This document shows positions 8,811 to 16,273 of a DNA stretch of 64,000 bases, piece by piece; the stretch's first letter is position 1, and each line of letters starts with the position of its first letter. Under the pieces are notes generated by a model. That model was given only the letters and a program-made list of their open reading frames with translations, was not told where the DNA came from and ran no database searches. The DNA lies in assembly GCA_000149225.2 (NCBI GenBank), contig CM000690.1:62001-126000 (forward strand). The letters are read 5' to 3'. The position numbers and the translations under genes are program-made. This DNA is from Lachancea kluyveri NRRL Y-12651 (lineage: Eukaryota; Ascomycota; Saccharomycetes; Saccharomycetales; Saccharomycetaceae).

Positions 8811-10136
8811 TCACTTGGTGTAGAAATACATTGCACCAATCACAGTGAGTAACATGGTCAAGGCCATGTTGAATTTAAACTCTTCATCAGTTTGTAATGG
8901 GTAAACCTTCTCATCAAACTTGGTTCTTTCTTGGACCTTCTTGTAAATAGTAGTTTCCACTGGCTTAACACCAGTTGGCAATTGCTCTTGGTACATCTCT
9001 TCGATGTACTGTTCCAATTTTGCGATTTGGATATTCAACTTTAAATAGTTTGGATCATCAACCAACAAGCGCTTTTTAATGTCACGCAAGTAGTATTGGA
9101 AAATTTCAACGCAACCGCGTAAGGTTCTAGATTTCAAGATCAAATAGCAAGTAGTACCTTTCCTGATCTTGACATTCTCATGAAGAACGTTTTCGTTTCC
9201 AAAGACTAGCGCCAAAGTTGCAATAGCCATAACTTGAGGGATTGCACAGAACTGGAAGGAGGACTGTTCGTGGATTGAACTCAAGTAGGTCAAAACATCC
9301 TGGACATGGCCTAGTGCGTTCAAAACCAAATGATTGATACAATGGACACCTTCTAGTGTGTGCTCGGGCTTTGAGAAATCAACCAATTTATCGGCATATT
9401 TGGACCAAATTTCCTTTGGCCAGAAAGAACGGCCATCCTCCAAATCTTCGGCATAATCTCTGATAATGTTGGTTTTTTGTAAAAACAGACCCATACTTTC
9501 GTACAATTCAGAAGAACTATCGTACAAATCTGGAGTACCGAAATTTGCAAGAACGATCAAATGTGTCAAACCATCACCGACCAAACCAGCAACATAGTGA
9601 CAGTACAAATCATAATCTTTGATGGTATCCACACCATTCAAGTTAAAGTTTTGATCCAAGATATAGTCTGCCATACCGTTACCCATCTTGTGGGTAATGT
9701 CCTTGATGACTTCCTGGTACTCTGGCTTCAATCTGTGGAATTCCTTCAAGATACAGTCAAACTCAACCAAGACAGCACGGTCTTTTTCAGTTGGAGAGTT
9801 ACCATCAAAGGACCAGCTCTCCAAGTCTAGCTTGGTATCAAACTCACGAAGTAATGGAACTTTGACCTTTGAGTCAATGGTCATATCATCCTCCACAGTG
9901 TCAAGAGCTCTCAAGATCAAATAAAACAGCATGATAGAGTTCCGTAATTCTGGGTTCAATTCCATAATGACAGCAGCAAATGATCTAGAGGTCAGTTTTA
10001 ACAACTGATAACATTTTCTCAACTCAGGGGATTCACGTGTATCATTGGATGAGAACAGAGGCTTTCTTAAAAACTTTAATTTTAGAGCGGCCTTAAACTC
10101 TACTGGATGGAAAATCAATTGAGCTAGTTTACCCAT
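8811..10136 (-). CDS. ERG9: Squalene synthase (farnesyl-diphosphate farnesyltransferase)
   Basis: Joins two farnesyl diphosphates through presqualene diphosphate to squalene, the first committed step of sterol synthesis, on the ER membrane. The protein has 441 residues (444 in S. cerevisiae). It shows both Asp-rich metal-binding motifs, [10 protein letters not shown] and [18 protein letters not shown], the [13 protein letters not shown] segment, and a C-terminal membrane anchor near residues 422-440. The start is the ATG at 10136, giving [13 protein letters not shown]. An in-frame extension upstream to 10193 begins with TTG and is not used. An Upc2-type element lies about 100 bp upstream. In S. 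cerevisiae PTH1 and ERG9 are also adjacent and in the same direction. Confidence 0.97.
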   Translation of the reverse strand: MGKLAQLIFHPVEFKAALKLKFLRKPLFSSNDTRESPELRKCYQLLKLTSRSFAAVIMELNPELRNSIMLFYLILRALDTVEDDMTIDSKVKVPLLREFDTKLDLESWSFDGNSPTEKDRAVLVEFDCILKEFHRLKPEYQEVIKDITHKMGNGMADYILDQNFNLNGVDTIKDYDLYCHYVAGLVGDGLTHLIVLANFGTPDLYDSSSELYESMGLFLQKTNIIRDYAEDLEDGRSFWPKEIWSKYADKLVDFSKPEHTLEGVHCINHLVLNALGHVQDVLTYLSSIHEQSSFQFCAIPQVMAIATLALVFGNENVLHENVKIRKGTTCYLILKSRTLRGCVEIFQYYLRDIKKRLLVDDPNYLKLNIQIAKLEQYIEEMYQEQLPTGVKPVETTIYKKVQERTKFDEKVYPLQTDEEFKFNMALTMLLTVIGAMYFYTK

Positions 10137-10238
10137 GATTAAATACAATTTCCAGAGTATGTGGTATCGATGGTGTACTACTAACTTTCTCAACAGATGC
10201 TTAAGAAAGAAAAAAAAAGAGCGTCGTTTGATGAAATT

Positions 10239-10246
10239 TCGTTTAG
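10239..10246 (+). promoter_or_regulatory. Sterol regulatory element (TCGTTTAG)
   Basis: TCGTTTAG fits the Upc2/Ecm22 consensus TCGTTYAG. It lies 103-110 bp upstream of the ERG9 ATG. Squalene synthase genes are induced by sterol depletion through Upc2, so the site is probably functional. Confidence 0.5.
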
Positions 10247-10646
10247 TAAATCAGCCGTTAACAGCGATACAACGGTTAGGCACTAGTTTAAGCCTCCTCG
10301 TTACGATCCTCGAAGCTGCCTTCTAAATTCTTAGTAGAATCTGTGCACATGGCGCAAAGTCACGGTTAAATGCCATAGTACCGATTCAGGTTCCTAATTC
10401 CCCGTGGGTTATGGTAGAAATTAATATAAGGGTCCTTTCAACCTTTTATAGCGAAGTTGAAATGGACCGTTTTTTTTTTTTTGAAGCACCTTTATTGAGC
10501 TCAACTGTGAAAGTGAATACCGTAGTTTACCAACTATGGTCATCTGTCCCCCAATTACGGGAGATCTAAAGAAGCAGGGTCTCTTATCTCAAAAAGAAAG
10601 GAATAACTCATGACAAAATAAAGATGTCAGTTTCGCCGAGAACTGG

Positions 10647-10653
10647 AAAAAAA
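10647..10653 (-). terminator. RNA polymerase III terminator (T7)
   Basis: Seven T residues on the minus strand start 2 nt past the 3' end of the tRNA gene, a standard Pol III stop. Confidence 0.85.
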
Positions 10654-10654
10654 G

Positions 10655-10726
10655 AGGTCCTACCCGGATTCGAACCGGGGTTGTCCGGATCAAAACCGAA
10701 AGTGATAACCACTACACTATAGGACC
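10655..10726 (-). tRNA. tQ(UUG): tRNA-Gln (anticodon UUG)
   Basis: A 72-nt gene without an intron. The acceptor stem pairs GGTCC with GGACC, the D-arm contains TAGTGTAGTGGTTATCA (A box), the anticodon loop reads TTTTGAT with anticodon TTG, and the T arm contains GGTTCGAATCC (B box). The discriminator base is T. To my recollection it is nearly identical to S. cerevisiae tQ(UUG). A Ty1-type LTR begins 92 bp from its 5' end, as expected from Ty1 targeting to Pol III genes. Confidence 0.96.
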
Positions 10727-10817
10727 GTAGACGTGATGACGGGGGAATACTGGTGAACCATATCACATGACAATTTCCCGGAGCTGGTTGAGGAATCGAG
10801 TAAAGTAAGGATCATCA

Positions 10818-11151
10818 TGAGAAATATGTGAATAGTGGGACAGTTGTTGAGATTCCATTTTTGATTAAGGCTATAATAATTTGGTATATGGTTATACTAG
10901 AAGTTCTCCTCCTCTTTCTAGGAATCCAGAAAAGAGAGTCGATAACTCTATATACAATTATTCATATATCCTCTTTCCTTTTATATGTTTCTGGTTCGTT
11001 ATCCTATTACATTATCAATCCTTGCGTTTCAGCTTCCGCTAACTTAGATGACTGTTTCTCATTCTTTAGGTCACCTTATAACACCGTGTATGATAATATA
11101 CTAGTAACACGAATACTAGTCGATGGTCGATAGTTGTATTTCGTTCCAACA
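10818..11151 (-). mobile_element. Ty1/copia-type solo LTR (delta-like)
   Basis: A 334-bp LTR in reverse orientation, with TGTTGG...TCTCA ends. By recall its sequence closely follows the S. cerevisiae Ty1 delta repeat, including the central AGTCATCTAA and GGATTGATAATGTAATAGG blocks. No internal element sequence is attached and no matching target duplication is seen (flanks CATCA and GATAG). It lies 92 bp upstream of tRNA-Gln and about 5% diverged from the second LTR, so it is a fairly young remnant. Confidence 0.92.
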
Positions 11152-11308
11152 GATAGTATCCGGAACCAGAGGATCGGTTGGCCGACGACTGAAAACCGAG
11201 AGATCCTTCGACAGATCTCAGTTATAGATGGAGTATGATCATCAAGGAAAGTAGTTAACAAGTAACGGTTTAGGGCACCCGGCCCATGGCATAAGCTGTT
11301 AACCTTTT
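11152..11308. other. Spacer between inverted LTRs
   Basis: 157 bp of unique sequence separate the two inverted LTRs. I recognise no gene or other element in it. Together the LTRs form an imperfect inverted repeat of about 320 bp. Confidence 0.6.
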
Positions 11309-11630
11309 TGTTGGAACGAAATACAACTATCGACCATCGACTAGTATTCGTGTTACTAGTATATTATCACACACGGTGTTATAAGGTGACATAAAGAATG
11401 AGAAACAGTCATCTAAATTAGTGGAAGCTGAAACGCAAGGATTGATAATGTAATAGGATAATGAACCAGAAACATATAAAAGGAAGAATATTTGTATATA
11501 GAGTTATCGACTCCCTTTTCTGGATTCCTAGAAAGACGAGGAGAACTTCTGGTATAACCATATACCAATTATTATAGCCTTAATTAAAAATGGAATCACA
11601 ACAATTGTCCCAGTATTCACCAATTTCTCA
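11309..11630 (+). mobile_element. Ty1/copia-type solo LTR (delta-like) with target duplication
   Basis: A 322-bp LTR in forward orientation, TGTTGG...TCTCA, flanked on both sides by CTTTT, a perfect 5-bp target-site duplication. As in Ty1, its 3' end contains the start of the Gag frame (MESQQLSQ). No internal region remains, so it is a solo LTR left by LTR-LTR recombination. It lies 157 bp from, and inverted to, the LTR at 10818-11151. The intact duplication suggests a recent insertion. Confidence 0.93.
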
Positions 11631-12273
11631 CTTTTGTTAATCGAAAACTCTAGGTAGCAGATATTGCCTTCTAGACCTCTAGATTTAAATGCTCTCTGTA
11701 GCCTTTTTTCCCGTAGGCCTTATTTACCTAACCTGATACCTTTAGACCACTCGGCCTTGCGTACAGTTGAAATTCAACGAACAAGCTTTGGGGTTAGTGT
11801 ACCAGCCAAGTAGTATGTGAAATAAGAGAATTATGCACCAGGTGTCGATGTAGCTAATATCTGCTAGCCGGATTCTAAATCATCTAGTTAATACGAGCGT
11901 ATAACAATCAAGAAAATAAAGGAAATGTCTGTATTCTTATTAAATTGGCACAACTACATACCGAGTACTCTTTAAAGATTTCGAATTCTTTTGAAGACAA
12001 TAATTATGAGTAGCACAATCCGTCACCTGTTGGGCAATTGTCTGACCTTAGATGTGCAGACAGAAACTGTACATTCTCCCGTAAAATGAAGTCAGCGTAC
12101 GTGTAATGCTAAACATCAGGTCAAATAGGTGGAAATAAAGGAAATAGTTACCATGCACTAAACAGCTAAGAAGCTTTTACGAAGGGTGGTATGTACACTG
12201 TTTGGTACACAACCATGAGTTTAAAGCATCATTGTTCGTTCTCCGAGTGGTGAGTGCTTGATAGATACACATT
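11631..12273. other. Intergenic downstream of PTH1
   Basis: About 640 bp with no gene seen. It starts with the CTTTT duplication of the LTR and ends at the PTH1 stop. Confidence 0.55.
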
Positions 12274-12852
12274 TTATTTCAGCAAGTTATTTACAAGTTT
12301 TGAAGCTTTGCCAAAGCTTTCTTGCCTCAAAATATCCAAATCTTGTGGAGTGAACCTTTCGAGGACATATTCTGCTACAGAATGAGAATCCCTTTGAAGA
12401 GGCCTACCAATCCCGATGGCTAATCTATAGAAATCACTACCACAGTACTGAACAATACTTTTCAGCCCATTATGCCCACGAACACTGGCCCCTGGAGTGC
12501 GTAATTGTACCTTACCAAGAGGTAAACTTAGTTCATCGTGGAGCACTATATGAAGAACGTTCTTGCCTAGCTTATTCCACAACTTCACCACATTTTCACC
12601 ACTCAGATTAATATAGTTTCCATCAGATCTCAGCATGACCAGAGTATCTTTTTGAACATACTTCACTAGCTTATTAGTTTTACTGCTTACGAAGGGCTTT
12701 CCCGGTGCCAGCTCATCTTTTAGCATGTCCAGCATTGTTAAACCAGCATTGTGTCTAGTGTTAGCGTATGCCGGTTCCGGGTTTCCCAGTCCAGTGATAC
12801 ACACACTAACACTTCTTCTGGCATTCAAACGTGTTATGCAAAACCGTAACAT
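12274..12852 (-). CDS. PTH1: Peptidyl-tRNA hydrolase, bacterial type
   Basis: Cleaves peptidyl-tRNA released from stalled ribosomes; in yeast the bacterial-type enzyme is mitochondrial. It has 192 residues (190 in S. cerevisiae). After a short basic leader come ITGLGNPEPAYANTRHNAG, with the substrate-binding Asn and the catalytic His of this family, then LHDELSLPLGKVQLR (catalytic Asp) and GHNGLKSI. It is divergent from GTR1 with 150 bp between the start codons. ERG9 follows on the same strand beyond the LTRs and tRNA; the two genes are adjacent in S. cerevisiae. Confidence 0.95.
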   Translation of the reverse strand: MLRFCITRLNARRSVSVCITGLGNPEPAYANTRHNAGLTMLDMLKDELAPGKPFVSSKTNKLVKYVQKDTLVMLRSDGNYINLSGENVVKLWNKLGKNVLHIVLHDELSLPLGKVQLRTPGASVRGHNGLKSIVQYCGSDFYRLAIGIGRPLQRDSHSVAEYVLERFTPQDLDILRQESFGKASKLVNNLLK

Positions 12853-13002
12853 TATTTGCTTTGTGCGTGTTGCTTTGTGTTCGACTCTTGATAACGATCG
12901 TGGGTGATGCTCTCGCTTGATATGGATTTTGAGCGAGCTGTTATAACTCCAAAGCAGCCAACCACTTCCCTCGCAATCAATGCAAAACCCAAAAACAAAA
13001 TA
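12853..13002. promoter_or_regulatory. Shared divergent promoter PTH1/GTR1
   Basis: Only 150 bp separate the PTH1 ATG (12852) and the GTR1 ATG (13003), so both promoters must overlap. The GTR1 frame stays open upstream with in-frame ATGs at 12907 and 12922, allowing a 32- or 27-residue extension that S. cerevisiae Gtr1 lacks. Confidence 0.5.
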
Positions 13003-13902
13003 ATGTCATCAAATAACCGTAAGAAGCTGTTGCTAATGGGCCGCTCTGGGTCTGGCAAATCTTCTATGAGGTCTATAATCTTCAGTAACTATTCTGCCTT
13101 TGATACCCGTCGGTTGGGTGCCACTATCGATGTGGAACATTCACACCTGAGGTTTCTGGGCAACATGACTCTTAACCTATGGGATTGTGGAGGCCAAGAC
13201 GTGTTTATGGAGAACTATTTTACAAACCAAAAGGACCATATCTTTCAAATGGTTCAAGTGCTCATTCACGTGTTCGACGTGGAGTCCCAAGAGGTCATTA
13301 AAGATATCGAAATCTTTACCAGAGCCCTGAAGCAACTAAAAAAGTATTCACCAGATGCTAAGATATTCGTATTGTTACACAAAATGGACTTGGTACAGTT
13401 GGATAAGAGACAAGAACTGTTTGAAATAATGATGAGTAAGTTACAAGAGACATCAGCTGCATATGGATTTCCAAGTTTAGTCGGATTTCCAACGTCTATT
13501 TGGGATGAAAGTTTATATAAAGCCTGGTCACAGATCGTGTGTTCTTTAATCCCTAATATGACTATCTACCAGTCCAATTTGAAAAAATTAAAGACGGTGA
13601 TGGATGCCCGTGAAATAATTTTGTTTGAACGTACGACATTTTTGGTTCTATGTTCTAGTAATACAGCCAGTGGTGAATTACTCGATCCAAAAAGATTTGA
13701 AAAAATATCAAACATAATGAAAAATTTCAAACAAAGCAGCATGAAGTTAAAGAGTTCTTTCAAGACGCTGGTGCTGAATGAGAGTATCTATGTGAGCGAG
13801 CTATCTTCGAACATGATGTGTTTCATAGTGTTGAATAGGGCCGAAGATCCCCAAGAATTAGTTTTGGAGAACATCAAAAAGGCCAAATCTTATTTTCAAT
13901 AA
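13003..13902 (+). CDS. GTR1: Rag-family GTPase Gtr1
   Basis: Small GTPase that pairs with Gtr2 on the vacuole, tethered by the Ego proteins, and activates TORC1 when amino acids are plentiful. 299 residues (310 in S. cerevisiae). The P-loop GRSGSGKSS is at residues 13-21, the switch II motif WDCGGQD near 62 and the base-recognition motif HKMD near 128. The roadblock-type C-terminal domain that dimerises with Gtr2 follows. The start MSSNNRKKL is identical to S. cerevisiae, which is why I prefer 13003 to the in-frame ATG at 12907. It converges on NDI1. Confidence 0.97.
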   Translation: MSSNNRKKLLLMGRSGSGKSSMRSIIFSNYSAFDTRRLGATIDVEHSHLRFLGNMTLNLWDCGGQDVFMENYFTNQKDHIFQMVQVLIHVFDVESQEVIKDIEIFTRALKQLKKYSPDAKIFVLLHKMDLVQLDKRQELFEIMMSKLQETSAAYGFPSLVGFPTSIWDESLYKAWSQIVCSLIPNMTIYQSNLKKLKTVMDAREIILFERTTFLVLCSSNTASGELLDPKRFEKISNIMKNFKQSSMKLKSSFKTLVLNESIYVSELSSNMMCFIVLNRAEDPQELVLENIKKAKSYFQ

Positions 13903-14196
13903 AATAGATAGCAAATCAATGCGTACAAGTACAGAGCTTAACGCTATTTTTTTTTTTTTTTTTGTTTTATCTTTATAAAGAAAAAGATATAAATATTAGT
14001 AATGTTGAATAGTGTAAATTGAATATTTAAAGTTTTACATATACCCGGTTTTTTTTTTGACTTTTTTTTTTCGATTTTATTTACCGTTTTTTCTCTTTTC
14101 TTACAGTAGTAGAAGATGTTTTATACACGAGTAGCATTACATCATAAACATCATGATTTCGTGAAGGAGTTAGGAAGCCCTATGTTATCCAATAAA
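13903..14196. other. Convergent intergenic region GTR1/NDI1
   Basis: 294 bp rich in T runs (for example 13948-13963 and 14050-14058). These are usual for shared 3' ends; no gene is seen. Confidence 0.6.
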
Positions 14197-15738
14197 TTAC
14201 AACTCCTTGAAACAGTCCCTCTTGAAGATTGCCAGCTTCAACCAGTCAGCAATAACCTTATATCTGGATCTAGCAGACAAGATCATAGTCACATACAAAA
14301 GCCTCCAGATGTAAAAAGTGAACAAACCACCGCCGGTATAGAAAGAACGTTTCCCGTAAGTAATGTTTGCAATGGCTCTTTCAGCTCCCAAGTATGCTAG
14401 GGCACCCAAGTGAACATATTTAAATGGTTTGAAGCCGTTTTCTTCAAACAGTAGATCGACTTTCTCTTTTCTTTCGACCAATTTGGAGTGGAAATTTGGA
14501 ATCTTGGCCATCTTATCAAAGACCTTAGCCAGGTATTCAGCCTCTTGGTGAGCAACTTGAGCAGTTGGTGGTAGGCCTGCAAAAGCGTTATCACCGATGG
14601 CAAAAATATTGTTAGAACCCTTAACCAATAAGTTTTCGTTGACGTTCAAGGCTCTTGTAGAAGAGTTCTGTGCAGGGATTTTCTTGAACAAGTCTGTGAC
14701 GATCGGTCTAGCCTTGTTACCGGTAGCCCAGATTAAAGTGCCGTATGGAATAGTTTGCTCGGCAACAGTTCCATCTTCAGCCTTGGTCTTGGCAACTAAT
14801 TGTTTTTCCTCAACCTTGGCCACCGCAGTTCTCAAATGTAGTTTGATAGAGGTCTTTTCCAACACGTCTTGTGCATACGAAGTCAACTTTCTTTCAAACA
14901 TGTTTAAGACAACTGGCAAAGCTTCAACCAAGTGGATCTTAACTTCCTCAGCAATGGAAGGCATGAATCTCTTCAATTCCTGATCAACATAATCTTGCAA
15001 TTCACCAGCAGTTTCAACACCGGTTGGACCACCACCAACGACAACAATTGTCAACAATCTTTTTCTTTCTGGATCGCCCTTTGGTAATAGATTAGCCTTC
15101 TCGATATTGGCTAGGAATCTCTTTCTAATCTCCAAAGAGTGAGGAATTTCCTTCAAAAAGTTACCATACTTTTCAACACCTGGAATACCAAAGGTGTTTG
15201 GTTCGGCACCGACAGCAGTGACCAAGTAATCGTACTTAATTTCTGCCTGGTCTTGTTGGTTCAAGCCCAGATGGTGATCTGGCTGAGACAACTGAGAGAC
15301 GGTTGAGACAGACTTGATTGTGACGGTGTTCCTGTCTGGATTGATAGAGGTAGCCTCAGCCTCGTAGTAAGAAACGTTGCCCTTCTTCTTCAAAGCAAAG
15401 TTAACCACTGGTTCAATAATGGATTTTTCGTCAACAGTGCCGACAGGGGTTGATGGCAGCAGAGGGGTGAACAGGAAGTAGTTTCTTGGAGAGACCAGAG
15501 TGACATTGAAATTTTTAGAATCAATATGCTGTAAGAAAGAAATTGCACCCCAACCAGAGCCTAGAATCACAACACTAGGTTTGTTGTCAAGATTGTGTTC
15601 AATGACTTTGGTGGTTTTGAAGGAGGAGGTACCGGCAGCGCCAGATTTTTCAACTGAGGAAGTAGCGGTTGAAGTGAACCTGACTAGACGGGAGACGGCA
15701 GACACAGATGTCTTATTTTTGCAAAGGGCAGATAGCAT
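14197..15738 (-). CDS. NDI1: Internal NADH:ubiquinone oxidoreductase, rotenone-insensitive
   Basis: Single-subunit type II NADH dehydrogenase on the matrix face of the inner mitochondrial membrane. It passes electrons from matrix NADH to ubiquinone without pumping protons, in place of complex I. 513 residues, the same as in S. cerevisiae. A basic, Ser/Thr/Arg-rich presequence occupies about residues 1-27. The FAD Rossmann motif is [14 protein letters not shown], and the NADH motif is [34 protein letters not shown] and the C-terminal membrane-contact segment follow. The promoter has CCAAT boxes at 15957-15961 and, inverted, at 16080-16084, compatible with Hap2/3/4/5 control. Confidence 0.97.
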   Translation of the reverse strand: MLSALCKNKTSVSAVSRLVRFTSTATSSVEKSGAAGTSSFKTTKVIEHNLDNKPSVVILGSGWGAISFLQHIDSKNFNVTLVSPRNYFLFTPLLPSTPVGTVDEKSIIEPVVNFALKKKGNVSYYEAEATSINPDRNTVTIKSVSTVSQLSQPDHHLGLNQQDQAEIKYDYLVTAVGAEPNTFGIPGVEKYGNFLKEIPHSLEIRKRFLANIEKANLLPKGDPERKRLLTIVVVGGGPTGVETAGELQDYVDQELKRFMPSIAEEVKIHLVEALPVVLNMFERKLTSYAQDVLEKTSIKLHLRTAVAKVEEKQLVAKTKAEDGTVAEQTIPYGTLIWATGNKARPIVTDLFKKIPAQNSSTRALNVNENLLVKGSNNIFAIGDNAFAGLPPTAQVAHQEAEYLAKVFDKMAKIPNFHSKLVERKEKVDLLFEENGFKPFKYVHLGALAYLGAERAIANITYGKRSFYTGGGLFTFYIWRLLYVTMILSARSRYKVIADWLKLAIFKRDCFKEL

Positions 15739-16273
15739 TGCGAATCGGGTGTTCGTAGCTGTTCTCAGGTGTGTTCCAGGGCTCTACCGGTCGAGGAATA
15801 CTACTCCCTTTTATATCTCCGAAACTGAGCCGGCCCCCCGCGTTGAAAAATTTTAGCGGCGAATCTTCAAAACCGCGGCAGCCCGGCTGAAAACGTATCG
15901 CATAATGCATGACAGGTCAACTGTGTTATAAGCTCGTATTAGCTTACAAAAATGTACCAATTCACGAGACACGCAATTTACAACAGACTACTCGAAATCA
16001 GCTATTATAACCGATCTCTTAATTCCTTTTATGTTGCAAATTCGTGGTTTGTTTCACCGTTGTCTTTCCTCGCATTCTGATTGGCTACTCAAGTCACGGA
16101 GGGACCGTCGGAAATGAGTTTTCGTACAAAGTTATATACACGAGCACTCATTCCGAGGTTCATTGACCCTCGGAATGAAATTTTTCAGTTTTGTTTAGTC
16201 CATGGAAATATGATGAAGAGCGAGAGAGAGAAAGAGATGAGCAGTATGCTTGAGACAACAGCATATAGTAGCG
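15739..16273. other. Divergent promoter region NDI1/DSS1
   Basis: 535 bp upstream of both NDI1 (minus) and DSS1 (plus). It holds two CCAAT boxes and a perfect 11-bp inverted repeat at 16148-16178. Short open frames across it show no family features. Confidence 0.55.
16148..16178. repeat. Perfect 11-bp inverted repeat with 9-nt loop
   Basis: TCATTCCGAGG (16148-16158) and CCTCGGAATGA (16168-16178) are exact reverse complements around a 9-nt centre. It lies 96 bp before the DSS1 ATG, so it could be a hairpin in the DSS1 leader or a two-fold protein site with CCG/CGG ends. Confidence 0.85.

Larger units (their letters stand above)
10137..10654. other. Intergenic: ERG9 promoter, tRNA 3' flank
   Basis: Holds an Upc2-type site (10239-10246), poly(A) at 10207-10218 and a poly(T) at 10471-10482. 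On the plus strand GTATGT (10157), TACTAAC (10179-10185) and CAG (10194-10196) look like a 40-nt intron, but no open exons flank it. See findings. Confidence 0.5.

Noticed and set aside
10757-10764. Possible centromere element CDEI (ATCACATG)
   Set aside because: No AT-rich CDEII of about 80 bp and no CDEIII (TTTCCGAA) nearby; an LTR begins 54 bp on. A lone TCCGAA at about 30838 likewise lacks partners.
16250-16273. Eight-codon upstream extension of DSS1
   Set aside because: Begins with TTG. The ATG at 16274 starts a good mitochondrial presequence. For the same reason ERG9, GPI12, TAF8, DSK2, the protease and the DUP gene were trimmed to their first ATG.
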